Origin: Sclerodactyla briareus
Lineage: Eukaryota; Echinodermata; Holothuroidea; Dendrochirotida; Sclerodactylidae
DNA: 64,000 nucleotides
Assembly (NCBI GenBank): GCA_026419785.1
Contig: JAODTK010005567.1
Location: forward strand, 124,001 to 188,000
Direction: 5' to 3'
Shown here: positions 40,516 through 52,826 of the stretch, piece after piece
Layout: every line of letters begins with the position of its first letter
Position numbering within the stretch: the stretch's first letter is position 1
Made by a program: the position numbers and the translations under genes
The notes under the pieces: model-generated
Seen by the model: the letters and a program-made list of their open reading frames with translations, nothing else
Told to the model about the DNA's origin: nothing
The model's database searches: none

Positions 40516-41630
40516 CTAGTCTTCAAAGGGTAGAGCTGTGGGGTTCAATTGAATGGGTGAATCCACTGCATGATATCGACATCTCCAAGACGGCCAGAAA
40601 GCATTCTTAAACGCCTCGCGGTAACGTTGGCTCATCGCCATAAAAATGATAGGATTAACCACTGAGTTCAGGTACATCAATCCTCTGGAGACTGTCGACA
40701 ATATTGCCTCGTGTGTTCGACTCAAGTCTAGTCTCGTGATTTGTAGGATCGACCAGAAGCTCAAATGGTCCCAGAAGGACAAAGTAAACTATCGGTGACC
40801 ACGGCATTCTTGCATTGGCGTTACGCAGACGGTATCCCCACTCGGTTTCAGACCAAACTATGCGAACGCAGTCGATTCAAGGCGATTTGTTCAGACCGTC
40901 TTGTAACATTTGGCGAACAATAAGTATTCAAAGTCATTGTCACGAAAAATGGGACGATCTGGACGATATGCATTAGTTCATTTAGCCACGATATCTGTGT
41001 ACCACAGGTTGTAATCACTGTTGGCCAAGATGAAGTAAGTTCAGGATCGCCCCATTCAAAGCACAAGTGAATCGCACCAGAATTGGACGGCACTAATATC
41101 CCTGCTGTTATGCCGGATATTACCCAAACCAACACTGTAAACAAAAACTGACGAGGTCCTGTTATAGAAGATACTCTTTCGTTGGGGGGAACAAATAGCA
41201 GAAATATTTCCACCGAGACCATTGTAATGAAGAATAGAGAAGCAAAGTAAGCTGTGTCTCCGATAATAGGAAGCAGAATACACCCCACAGGAGCGATTGG
41301 GGTATCGTCCGTCACAAATGGGGAGTGAGTGAATTTCCATAGTTTCTCTCCTATCGTCGCGGCTAAGAAGAGTATGTCTGAGATAGCTAGGTTCACCAGG
41401 AATCTATAGTTGCGGGTTTCATCATGATTGTTTAGCTATACGTATATGAATGCAGAGTGATCTAAGAATCTCGAGGTGAGTGTAGAAGGAGAGAGAACGA
41501 ACGTGGTGTAGAAGGACTCAACATCACTGTACATGGGGATATATTTGGTGGCTTGATCGTATGTCAAGTAAATCCGTTCTTCCACGCAACCGTTTGAGAA
41601 GAAGTACTCTTCGCTGGATAAAGAAGCCAT
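40516..41630 (-). pseudogene. Rhodopsin-like (class A) GPCR, intronless, broken
   Basis: A seven-helix plasma-membrane receptor, peptide-receptor-like in style; the ligand cannot be told. From ATG at 41630 to the stop at 40516 is 1,115 bp, about 370 residues, normal for the family with no intron. Seen: TM2 NLAISD (D2.50); TM3 Cys in VGCILLP; TM4 LVWVISG (W4.50); an extracellular-loop-2 Cys (HLCFEW); TM5 VPFFVT (P5.50); TM6 YFVLLGPF (Pro only, no CWxP); TM7 NPIIFMA (NPxxY with Phe for Tyr); helix 8 YREAFKNAF. Breaks: TAG at 41436-41438 just after TM1, where the usual G-N pair reads D-H; two compensating shifts around the E/DRY site near 41190-41215 (VE, then another frame reads SAICSPQRK); a shift at the end of TM5 near 40925; and one after TM6 near 40780. 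So it is either a decayed copy or a live gene with assembly indels. The Met at 41630 is chosen over an upstream in-frame Met because it gives a normal N-terminus. Confidence 0.85.
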
Positions 41631-43004
41631 GTCTGCCCGTGCAAAGGGAAAAGTCGGGAAAGAACGCAAGCCTAACTTTACAGGCATATGAACACGTTCA
41701 CGTGAACGAAAATAGGCTAGACCAAGGTACGATTGTTTGTTGCTTTGTTCGGCCGGTGAGGTGTCGGAAATCTCGCTAAAAGTGGTTGGATCGCAAATTT
41801 GTCCCAACTCCTGAATAAAGGCGGACAGTGAAGCGAGGAGATAAATTCACTCTATAGTATTTCAGGGCTCAATGGGAGGATGAGATGGAATGTCCTGACA
41901 TTGACAATGTTTATAGAAAAGTAGCTTGTAGTTAAATTAGATTTTACGCGGAAACAGTCCGTTGATCTATTCCGACTGTGAGTCAATCGTCAGTTAGCAC
42001 ACGCGCTATCCGCACTGCTATTATTTCTGACTTATTCCATGTTCTCCTGCTTGGTGCTGCTTGAAGCAACGGGTGATTCGACATGAAACTTGTTTCGTCA
42101 ATTTCGGAAACCCGTTGTTTAATTCGACTACCTGGATCCGCACACAACAAACGACCGGAGTCTACCGCCGTATATTCGTCTGTATATTACTGGCATTCGC
42201 GCCGCCGTCTCCTAATCCGTTTGCGGCCGCACTCCTTGTACAAAGATTATATGAGGTCAGCAGCGCTGCTCACGGAGTCCAAATCAATAGTGGAGAGGCG
42301 AACTACTGTAGCAGATATCTAATGTGTTTTAAGGGAAGACTTCAATGGACCAGGTTTATGTAACTCAACTCGTTCTCATCTCCGATGTGCCAGTACTGTG
42401 ATTAGTGACGAGACTTGCAAGCAAATTGATGTATCGATAATTTCTTCTTGCACTTAAATTGTTGCATCATGCAATCTACAAGCAGCAATGTGGATGAAAC
42501 TGTGATAGGTAATGTCGTCAAAACAAAACGACCATGCGCGCTTGTGGGCGGTCATTGAAGGAATGTAGATGGAAGCGATTCATTCTTCAATCATCCGCCA
42601 AACTGATCACCAAAAGATAAACCGGGAATTTCACATCTCCCAGGCACTCCAGATCAATTAAATCCCAATTAAGAGACCTTTCTTAGCTTCCTTAGTTTCA
42701 TGGAAGGTAGTATATGAGTATTCCATACAACCAAAGAGCATCCAAAATGTGAGCTGAACAGTGTATGCCTAGATGACGTTCAGTCTATTATATCGATTTG
42801 ACCGTTTCAGAGTATTCTAGCGAATACAATTTTTCGCACTTGGTTCAACCCAACCTTATATTAACAATTGTTAGTAGTTGAAGATATGGAAGTCTAAGGG
42901 ATAGCTTTATAGTCTCTCATTATATCTTATGTTTGTCTTAGTTCATTTGATATCTATTCTGACACAGGCCCCTCTCAGCTAACGTGAATTTTCCAAAAGC
43001 GTTG
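41631..43004. other. no recognisable gene
   Basis: Upstream region of the receptor gene. No TATA box or other regulatory motif stands out, and frames at 42061-42363 have no motif. Confidence 0.4.
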
Positions 43005-43100
43005 TCTAGTGTGTGTGAGTTATTTGTTTTATGGTTTTTATGGTCCATCTTGGAGTGACCGGATATGGTGAAATTTTGCATATGCTAAAAGTTCCGAAAA
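43005..43100. repeat. Dispersed repeat, inverted match to 55.97-56.06 kb
   Basis: GGTTTTTAT followed by TTGGAGTGACCGGATATGG and AAATTTTGC matches the complement of 55965-56060 (GGTTTTTATACTACC, TTTGGAGTGGCCGGACATGG, AAATTTTGC). Both sit in non-coding DNA. Confidence 0.55.
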
Positions 43101-43352
43101 ACAAGGCTTTCTCCCGTGAATTGACACATTTTTGTCAGAATCGTAAATTAAGGGGAGGAAAACTGGCCAAATTCAGACTTTTTTTCCATCTTCGCTGATT
43201 TCTCAATGTTGTTCAAGATATTTGGATGTTTACAAAGTGAAATCCAAAAATTCAATTTTTTACGTAATTCTACGGTCGAATGAAATACCAACATGCTTCA
43301 CGCTGTCACAACTCATAATAAAAAAGCGGTCTAAGCGGTTTCAAGCACCTAA

Positions 43353-43940
43353 CAGGCCGGGAGATTCCTGTTTGGGAGGAATTCAATATTCTCCGTTGGG
43401 AGAATTTGTCATCCGGGATTCTGAATTCGACCCACAATGCAACCGTTGCATATCAGGATAGAACATAAGGTTCAAATGGTTTCAACCGTTGGCAGCCGTT
43501 TAGTGAATGAAAGTTTAAAAAAATATACCATATGGAAGGATGTTATTAAAACGGCTAGACAGAGCTTGGTATAGAACTATGTTACAAGGAAGTTTCAGAG
43601 TAATTGAATTTTCAGCCGGTTGCATTGCGTTTGTGACCCACCCACTAGGCATCATAGGATTGTGGTGTGAAGGCCGTTAGCCGAGGTTGTAATTTGCTGA
43701 GATGTTAGCAAACCCTTGTGAATAGAAACTCGTGAAGGCGTGAAGCCTGTCACAGAAGGGTAAGCTACAATAAACCTCTGATGTTTTACTTGTTATCAGT
43801 TATTTAATCACGGCTTAATAGGCGAAAAGTATCTGGGCTGACTCTCTTTAGGCTGGTTGCCTTACTCTCTTAAACAGGGCTAGCAGAAAACGGATGGCCT
43901 TCATTCTATCGCATGACGGTGTGTAAAACTTCATTTGCAT
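43353..43940. mobile_element. TIR element, truncated inverted copy
   Basis: Reverse orientation relative to 31869-32690. It starts CAGGCCGGGAGATTC, followed by the hairpin blocks (43365-43405), GATTCTGAATTCGACCCACAATGCA and, at the far side, GGCGAAAAGTATCTGGGCTGACTC and TTCATTTGCAT, which are complements of the other copy. The second terminal repeat is missing: an AT microsatellite begins exactly where it should be (43941). Confidence 0.75.
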
Positions 43941-44098
43941 GATATATATATATATATTAATATATATAATATATTATCTATTATATTATTTATTATGACT
44001 CTATATTATATATATATATATCTATATATAGTATATATTATAGATGTTCTATATCTATATATATATAATATAGAAACTACTCTATATAGATATATATT
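43941..44098. repeat. (AT)n microsatellite, degenerate
   Basis: AT-rich repeat with scattered C and G, lying between the truncated TIR element and the Penelope-like fragment. Confidence 0.9.
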
Positions 44099-44099
44099 A

Positions 44100-44930
44100 A
44101 TCGGAGCCGCCGGGCCGCAAACAAACAACGGCGGCAAGCCCCCCCCCCTCCCTGCCATCCAACTGCAAAAACGTGCAACTTGTCGTCGCACAACTTGTTA
44201 AAAGTTCAAGACATCCGCATATTCAGATTCAACAGGCTATTGATTGCGTCTCGAAGCACCCTGCTCTATCATAATTTACTATGACCCCTGGGAGTTCAGT
44301 ACATCGGGGAAACAAAACTACCTGAGGGAAGCGAATGACCCAACATCGGTCAGCCATCAAGAACCAGAAAATTGAGCAGCCGGTTGCCACGCATTTCAAC
44401 ATGGTCAGCCACTTCATTGAAAACCCCTGGAGAGTGAGTTGGCATCGACCATTTGACCCAATTGGTCACTAAATCCCCGCAAAGCGAAAGCAAATACGGG
44501 AATTGAAACCTTAAACGATACACCATTTGGTTGAAACCTTCGGAAGACCACCATCACAAAAGAGATAATGGTAACCATCGGACACAGCCTACCTATTTTG
44601 CCTATTGGCAATCACCAAGGCGAAAATTGGCCTCAATTATCTAATCTGTCGAGGATATCTCCTGTCAATCATGAGGAGCAAATTGGCACCCCCACCCAGT
44701 ATAATCCCCACAAGGATTATTCCCTTTTCAATCAGCGAAAAACACTAATGAGCCTCACCCCATCATGTTCCTAGGCCTATAAAAGGTCTCAGCCGTTCTT
44801 CTCTTCGAGTTATCAATTCTGTGGTCACTGCAATGACGAAGACATAGCATCCAAATAAATCGGTCGCTATTTCGCATCTTATTCGAGATCCAGCCTATAT
44901 TTACGTAGCATTGTGTTTTTACCAGTTTTT
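44100..44930 (+). mobile_element. Penelope-like element, GIY-YIG C-terminal fragment
   Basis: Read across frames, the plus strand shows the endonuclease part of a Penelope-like retroelement: a Cys/Lys-rich lead (QLQKRATCR, about 44160), VQYIGETK at 44294-44317 (the YVGET signature of this GIY-YIG group), IEQPVATHFNMVSH at 44371-44412, IDHLTQ near 44443 and GIETLNDTPFG near 44497-44530. These blocks are in the order and spacing of the family. Internal stops and frame changes make it dead. The RT domain is absent; an AT repeat lies immediately upstream. A possible 3' part runs to about 44930. Flanking AT repeats on both sides may mark the integration site. Confidence 0.7.
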
Positions 44931-44943
44931 GCCGCTTGTCTAG

Positions 44944-44959
44944 ATATTTATATATATAT

Positions 44960-45043
<84 letters not shown>

Positions 45044-45065
45044 TATATATATATATAATATATAT
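44944..45065. repeat. (AT)n microsatellite
   Basis: About 120 bases of nearly pure alternating A and T. Confidence 0.95.
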
Positions 45066-47729
45066 CATGACGGCTAACAATTAAGAAATAAGCTAATAAT
45101 ATTATATGATTAGCCTATTTATTAATTGTGCCGGCCTTTTAAGAAACTACTTCCAAATATTAATGGTGTCTATCATGAAAGTCTGAACTATGTGGTAGGC
45201 GTTACTGAGAGTTCTTCAAATAAAGATTCGGAACAAACAGATTGGAAAGTTTCTTTACTGTCGGAAATGATCATGGTCTTTCAGGCAGTTCGTCTCTCAT
45301 GTTTTAGTCCAAAAACTGACTTTTATACTCTAAGATCTTGGAATCTTCAGGGTCTATCAGGTTTATTGATGAAAAAAACTAACCAGACATTGTCAACAGC
45401 ATTACCGTGTTAAGTTATTTAACGTTATTATCCTCAGTGGTGAGTTGTCCATTGCTAGCAGAGAATGCAACACGTCGCCGAATTTTCCAAACAGACGATT
45501 CGTTCACAGTGTCCCCAAGCTGGTTTGAATCATGAGAACGCATCATGTCGTCTTGTCTGGTCAATATGCAGACACCAACTAGGTATCACTGCATAGGGGA
45601 CCGCACACACAGGCCACAAGCGGATCGACGAGTCAGGTTGAAAGATGATATGATGAAAAGTTACACCTCACCAGAAAACACCACCGGAATACTCAATCTC
45701 TGCATAGTGAGACTAGATGCATTCCAATCTGGACTTGTTCTGGGCCAAAAGGCCAACACTGAGTCAAATAGTGAATAACATTGGAACAACCAGACATGCT
45801 GATGAAAACAGATACTTTGCTTACCAGAAAATATGTATGTTTCACTAACTCGCGAGTCGGTAAACTCCCAAAATAGCAATCGACTCATAATAGTTTTTCG
45901 ACGAGTGAACACAGACCGCCGAGGAACACCTACAGTTTATCCCTTTGCTTGTCACTCCCGAGCCGGACTGGGCGCCATAGTTGGAAGGAGGAGTCGCGTT
46001 GCTGGTGATGAAACTGGAGCTCATAGTCGTAAAAACGATCGACAAAACTCAAGCAAAAAATTTATCCCATTTGTATGGCTGGAATTCGCCAAAATGAGTT
46101 TCACTTTCACGCCGACTGCAACCAGGGGGGTTGTGCAGCGGCGTTCCAGTTCCCGGACATGGCATTAAGTACAGTCCTGCAACTAACTGTAACAAAAGTG
46201 GATTTCACTTTTTCTAGACATTCATTTTTGGTAATATGCTAAAAAATAAATGGGACTCGAACTCGATTTCAACAAGATTATATTGTGATAATTGATCATG
46301 TACCCATGTTAGGGTGCGTCATTATCTACGAGTATAATGTAAAAACGTACTTGTTTTTATTAATTCATCTCAACATTTCTCCGCACACTTCAGATTCAGG
46401 GTCAACTGATTTCCAAATTGCCCCAAAAAATATCTAGAGCTTGAGAGATATCAAGCCAAAGTTTGCTTCTGTTGATTCAGGTAGCATTACACAACCGAAA
46501 AACACTCGGCGTATTTGACGATTGCTGCATTGCAACCCAGATCACTTGACTTCCTCATCTGTGCGCTGCGGTTACTGTTTAAAAAGTGATATTGATTTGA
46601 GTGTCGATTAGTACGTAGTGGTTCATCTTCTTTGGTCTGATGCACTGCTGCGTAATGGCGCGACCCAACGAACATTATTCCTTCTTCTGTCGATTCGCAT
46701 CCTTGTCCTGCACACCCTATTCTCAATAGAAGATCCTGTCTACTACACTAGCTACAAACTGGGTTTAGGCAAGGGGTCATACCCGCAATGCATCTACGAT
46801 GCCTCAAACGAACCATATTTCTCGTTGGCGACAGTCTTCTGCTCCGCCGCGAAACCTCACCAGATCACGAATCAGCTTGCTGATGACTCAAGCCCATAAG
46901 TAAGTGTAATCTCGTTAACGGCTGTTCCGTTCGATTAATTTCCAATTCTTCTTATGTAGCTATGTGGCGCTTCACAACAGTTACTCACATTTCAATTTAC
47001 CGTACGCTTCGCAGACTGATGACAAAACCAGAATGAACGGTGGCCAATCATAACAGCTTTAAGGTTATTAATCCACTGTGTTTCCATAGCGGCGTGAAAT
47101 CAGAGTTGGAATTGCTTCATCATGTTTAATAGTCATGAAATTGTTTTATCTGCTTCAATAATGGGGTAGTTACAGAATTACAATCTTGAACAGAAACAGG
47201 AAACCCCCGCTCCCTCGTTCATGTTTGAGATTCTGACCGGAACACAAACCCGGACAAATTTGTTTGGAGCGCGGTGGGGGGGGCTTAGTTCTTGAATGTT
47301 TTTATTTCATTCAAAGTGTTTGCTTTTTATTCTATTACGGCCGTGTTGCCCGGTGTTTCCCGGGTCAGCTTGTGATGATGGGGGGTCGCGCGCTTCTGTT
47401 GCGTAACCATAAATATCCTGACGAACGCACACACACTGCACCGCATATACAGCAACACCTACACACTTTCCCTACTGACCACGTCTCATTCCTCATAATG
47501 GTTACTATGTAAATAATAGCTCTGGCGGTTACCCTCATCCCGTACAGACGGGATCGACGTTGCTTTGACTTCAGTGATCAGACGAGACCGGTGTATTCAA
47601 CATGTTCGGTCCGTAAGGCACAGAAAGTGAGCCTCAAACGACTTTAAACGGCAGTTGATTTTGGAGCAGAAGAGAGAGGGAAAGAAAGGTTGACTCTGCA
47701 TCAATTCGGTTCAAAATTATAACATATTC
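45066..47729. other. no recognisable gene
   Basis: Several frames of 77-111 residues (45126-45413, 45545-45778, 45833-46168, 46618-46899) without motifs; none supported. Confidence 0.4.
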
Positions 47730-48410
47730 CCTTGAGTCCTCACCTAGGAATCAATAGGGTCAGCAAGGTCTGTTGGCCGGCCCTTTCAAAAAATGCGCTT
47801 ATCTCTTTAATCCAGAAAAGAACATTTGGCGGAAAATCCGTATGCCGTGGTCATGATGGTCAAAAATCCCTCGAAACCACACTGTCCGTACTCTCCAGCA
47901 TGCCCGATAAGATGGGCAGTACATCGGACTCAACACAGGTTGGAACAGAGCTCATTCAGTACGATCCGGGGAACATTCCTCTCGCTGTTGAATACCTGTA
48001 CACAAATCGATATGCGATGGACAATGCTATCAGGAGGCAACTCAGCTCTCCGTCGGGCATGGGCACATTAAGTAGGCGTATCATCATGTAACACCGGACC
48101 TGAATACGTGGATACCAGACGCCCATATGTTACTGTGCAACTGGGGACACGCTGGGAAATACACCCAAAAAGATCGATTCGCGCAAATGGTACATGCGGT
48201 AAACCAACGAGTTTTCGGTGGCAAGCAATGAGGCGTCGATATTGCGGCTAACTTACGCGATATTGAAGCAGTATGGTGCCATTATGAATCAATTTTTGTA
48301 CAGAATTGTATTATTCTGATATTTTGGAAATAGTTCTTTGCAATGTACTGTTAAATTTGTAGGATGTAGACATTTTTCGTTGTCTATCTCTTCATCTGAT
48401 AATAAAATAC
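47730..48410 (+). other. Coding-like decayed stretch with polyadenylation signal
   Basis: Overlapping plus frames at 47732-48091 (119 residues) and 47826-48071, then after a stop a further open stretch containing NWGHAGKYTQKDRFAQMVHA near 48137-48195. AATAAA follows at 48401-48406. Composition looks more protein-like than the surroundings, so it may be the 3' end of a retrocopy or transposase, but I recognise no family. Confidence 0.25.
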
Positions 48411-48411
48411 A

Positions 48412-49127
48412 GGAGTCGCACTAGGGCATACATCTAGGCCTAGCCGCAAGCCTACCTAGCCTTTTTCTGGCCTAATGCTAAGAACTACGTAAGCAGGCAT
48501 ACTCGACAACTTTAGGCGAATAGAGATGACATGCGGCAGCTTTACCAAACGCCTTCTGCAACTAGGGTAGCCTAATTTAGGCCTACATAGCACAGACTCG
48601 TATTCAAGTCAGTGGAATCTAGGACTAGTGAAGGTGTATTGCACACAGAACGATGGAGGAGTGATTGACCAATTGTTCTGGCAGAGCAAATTACATGAAT
48701 CAATTAGAATCAACTACAGATTAAATCCCCGCTAATAAATAGTGCGGTGGCAAGAAGATGAAACGCCCAGCTAAAGGAGTCGCACTAGGGCCTACATAGC
48801 GCATAGCTCAAGCCTACTAGCGTTTTCGGGCCTAATGCTAAGAACTACGTAAGCAGGCATACTCGACAACTTTAGGCGAATAGAGATGACATGCGGCAGC
48901 TTCACCAAACTCCTTCTGCACTAGGGATGCCTAATTTAGGCCTACATAGCACAGACTCGTATTCAAGTCAGTGGAATCTAGGACCAGTGAAGGTGTATTG
49001 CACACAGAACGATGGAGGAGTTGATGACCAATTGTTCTGGCAGAGCAAAATACATGAACCAATTAGAATCAACTACAGATTAAATCCCCGCTAATAAATA
49101 GTGCGGTGGCAAGAAGATGAAACCGCC
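48412..49127 (+). repeat. Tandem direct duplication, about 355 bp each
   Basis: Copy 1 is 48412-48769 and copy 2 is 48776-49127. Both start GGAGTCGCACTAGGGC and end GATGAAAC-CGCCC, and most of their length is identical. Differences are scattered small indels and substitutions near the start and at about 48550/48910. Both are rich in GGCCTA words. Confidence 0.95.
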
Positions 49128-52100
49128 CTCAGTCTCCTCGTCTACTTCCACAGGTGCGCCCAAAGAAGGCGTTAACAAAAATTACAACTGCAACGAAAAC
49201 TGTGAGGCAGCGGAAGCGCCAGGGAGTGCTGACTGCGATGCCGGGGAAGGAGGCCGCTGTTCATACAAAAAACTGCGACCACCCACGTGGTCTTAGATAT
49301 ACCTCTGAGTTTTTGAGTTACCCAAGTAGTTACATCTCTACTTGAAATAAAACGCGGAGCACGCGGTTAGCGAAGATTTGCCTGATCAACTCATGGGATA
49401 CCAGGCAACCAGGAAGGACGACACCCGCACGAGTTACTGGTGACGCAAGGAGGTCAGCCAAGCAGAAGGAAAGAACTGTAAAACTGGCACGCGCCGCGTG
49501 AGTTGAAAGTTCAGATTTTTTCGGTCAACTGTAATTTGGCTCCTCCATCTAAAACCCTGCATCGAAAATCCATGTTGTGTCGAGAATGAATCTTGTTAAT
49601 ATACCATTCGTTCATATTTCGATACCCTCTCAGCCTGAGTCCTTCTGTCCCTTGTGTCATGACGTTTCCCTCGTTCCCAAAATCCTATTTGGGATTCGTG
49701 GGGACCGCTATTCTGAAATTGTTCAGGCGAAGTTGTGACAAGGGGCAGTGTGGGAAAGTGACGTAAAGTGTCAGGACATCGGGTGCTGCATGAATTCCGA
49801 CCCTCCATCAGGCACAATCCATGACGAGGATCATCTGTCTGTATTCTCTAATGGGGGGTCATGTTTTGGAGGTTTTCCTTTTGGAGGTCTTCTTCCAGGC
49901 ATGCCCATCCTGTACACCAGCATTTCTTCGGTCCCTTCGGTCAGGTCATATTGAGAACTAAATTAGCTAGGTGAGCATCATCACAGTGGGGTAGGCCTGG
50001 TCAGATTCTTAAGTAGGAATTTTGTTGAAATTCTAGCCAGCCACTGTACAACATCATAGGCTGCCCTAGACCTCGATATCGAACGAATGCATTGTTCTTA
50101 TGACGCGCCTGTCTGCTTAGTGACATAATCAGCCTTGATGTAATGTCTGCACAAGGAGAGTAGCTATAACTGCCAAAAAAAAAATCCCAACATTGATCTA
50201 TCAAAACTGGTTAAGCTTGTTCAGTTGCCGTGAAAGTTGTAACTGTCTCGAGCACTGTTCAGTTAGGACTCTTTTTGCTGCCTTCCCTTACTCCTTTCGA
50301 TCAGGGCCATAAAATGTAAATTAACATCTTAATAACTTGTCTGAACTGTGGAAGCATATCCCTGCAATTTTAAAGAAGATTGTGAGCAGTGTTGGGGAGT
50401 CAAATGCATCTACAAAACGGGATGACTGCTTTTTAAGCATGAACCTATTTATATTGATTGTAGATTTTCTTAAAATAATACAAAAAATGCAAAAAAGTAT
50501 ACACTGTTGTGATCTCTGGTTCAGTGTATTTTAACATCTCTCTCAGAGATGAGTTTAAATAAAATAGACAGACACACGCACGGTATACTGTTGGAGAAAT
50601 AGAATTAAGCAAATTTGAGTGGTACACTATAATAATCACTACTAGTTCAATATGGTGGAAATTTCACTGGGCATGGATTATACAGTGGGGAAATAACTAT
50701 GGGAGAAATCGAAAGTAAGTTTAGTTCCCTCATTTCCATTAATAGATAGACGTTAAAGAAGGAACTAAGCACATTTCATAGGTCAGAAATAATGACTTTG
50801 GATTTTTTATCAGAAAATCCCATTGAGAATTTGGCAGGTCATTCTGGAAAGCCTATTTTCCTATAGCAGAAAGTCATTTCTCTTAATAGTTCATTGAAAA
50901 TACCAAAGTGGAAGGGAAGTAGTCCATTCCAAGGAAAGTGGCTATTTTCCTTTAGAAAAACAAAGGCATTATATATCATACTTTAAATTACACTGCACAT
51001 CTGCCACATCCACCAATACACATCCACATATACAATTTACACATACACACTAAAGTCTCAGGTAATCCATGTTCTTTGAGAAAATAACTGATACCAACAT
51101 GTCAATCCATCTACCTACCAACATTTCAATTTAACTAATCGATAATAATATTTTATTATTGAATGAAAAAAAATCTACAAGAGGTAAATTATATATGCAT
51201 GAGGTCAAGAAAGGCTGTTCTGTCCAAATATCTACTCTCAAGCGAGAACCTGTTTAGAATGTGGCTATGTTTGGAATAATTGGACCACAGGGGTATGGCC
51301 TTGTGGTTCACTGGTGTTTGAACAACACAAGTTGTTTTACATGATGACCAGTGTCTGATCAAAACAGCAGTATGAATTAAAGTCCTCAGCAGAGTCCAAC
51401 ATGTTTGCATAGAGGTCACTAAAAACACTTTTTACTGGGCAGTTCCCCAAGTAAAACATGTGATATGACAGACGCATGCAATGTTTGCCGTGTGTGGAGG
51501 CAAGCATTCTTCTGAACACCATTTCGCTGTTGTAATACACACTGACACAACATCATTTGAAGGTTTAATCAGTCCACTCTTATTCCTTGAGTTTTAGTAA
51601 TTAGGCTGATACCTACTCTATATTTTGTTAACAAAGCTGCTTAACTCTGTCAAAGAAGGCCTTTGTCACTTCTTATGGAAACTCAACCCGTTTTCTGTAC
51701 CAGGTGTTCTGTTTGTGGGCAGTTTATTGGCTGTGCAGCTTGGCATCTTGGCTGTTTCGTATGATGCACAAGTTTTCTTTCTTCAGTCACCGTTGCTTGA
51801 TGTCTATTTACCACCTGAGTTCGGCGTACGCGTAGCACAGTCCGGCTGTTGCAACAAACTCCCGCCTAGTGCAAGGTGGGGGCCTACTCATTGCCGTAGT
51901 GGGGTGTAGTGTTGTTCCTCGTTTTTGTCATGTTTAAATAAGTTACTTTGAATTTTTGTCGTCGAAATGGCGACTGTCGTATTTAGTTAGTGTATTTTGC
52001 ATAGTTTTAGAGCAGAATGTTTTTTTTTTTTTTTTTGGCAACGATTTTTTCGAAATACTATGATGGAAATGACCGTCGTTGGCCCAACGTACATTGTCAA

Positions 52101-52566
52101 TTGTAATTGTCTACGTAGGCTCCGATCCTTTTGGTGCTTCCCCAGCATTCACTGCGCATTAATTGGCTGCAGAATAAAAGCCGTTCTTCTCGTCCACCTT
52201 TTTCTGTCTGTGCCGTGACACTGTAGATCTTTCTCACATGTGTTGCCACACCATAGCTGCGTGAACTGATATGCAAGCTGACGGGTTCGACTGACTTTCG
52301 GCCCATTTAGCCTCGGAGACATATAACCCGCAATCTTTGAAACAGAACCCTGTTTGGAGAGCGGGGATGGGGGATGGGGATAACAAGGGGTGCATTTCGT
52401 TTCTTCTTCGGACTTCTGTTATTTCATTGCGAACACACCAACAATGCCAGTGCACGTCATAGGTTCATACTGGGAAGGAGGGGGGGCGGCAGTCCATGTG
52501 GAAACCAAATCTCTCTTTCGATTCTGCTACGTTGATGACAAGCGAAGGCGCTAGTGAAGTGCCAGG
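49128..52566. other. no recognisable gene
   Basis: Contains a T17 run at about 52021-52037 and two overlapping, frame-shifted minus-strand frames at 51189-51540. Nothing identified. Confidence 0.4.
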
Positions 52567-52680
52567 TGGGGAGGTGGGGGGGGGGGGGGCTCCGACGTCA
52601 GGGGCAAACAAATCGCAAGCAACAGGGAACGCTGCGAGAAACGTTAAATACGGCGGGGGGGGGGGTGGGGGTGGGGGGGG
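52567..52680. repeat. Two long G tracts (G-quadruplex potential)
   Basis: G-rich runs at 52567-52589 and 52654-52680 separated by about 65 bases. They account for the poly-Gly and poly-Pro frames on the two strands. A C tract follows at 53142-53170. Confidence 0.9.
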
Positions 52681-52826
52681 CTTAATACCAAAAATATATG
52701 AGAACAATCCTACAAAGATTGGAATTGTGAAAGTGAAGAATTAAGGTACAACGGGTGTATGGAGCAAGTGCCTTTTTTCGTGTACCCGGTGCAAACGGAA
52801 TGTAGCTGTAAGTTGACAGGATATGT

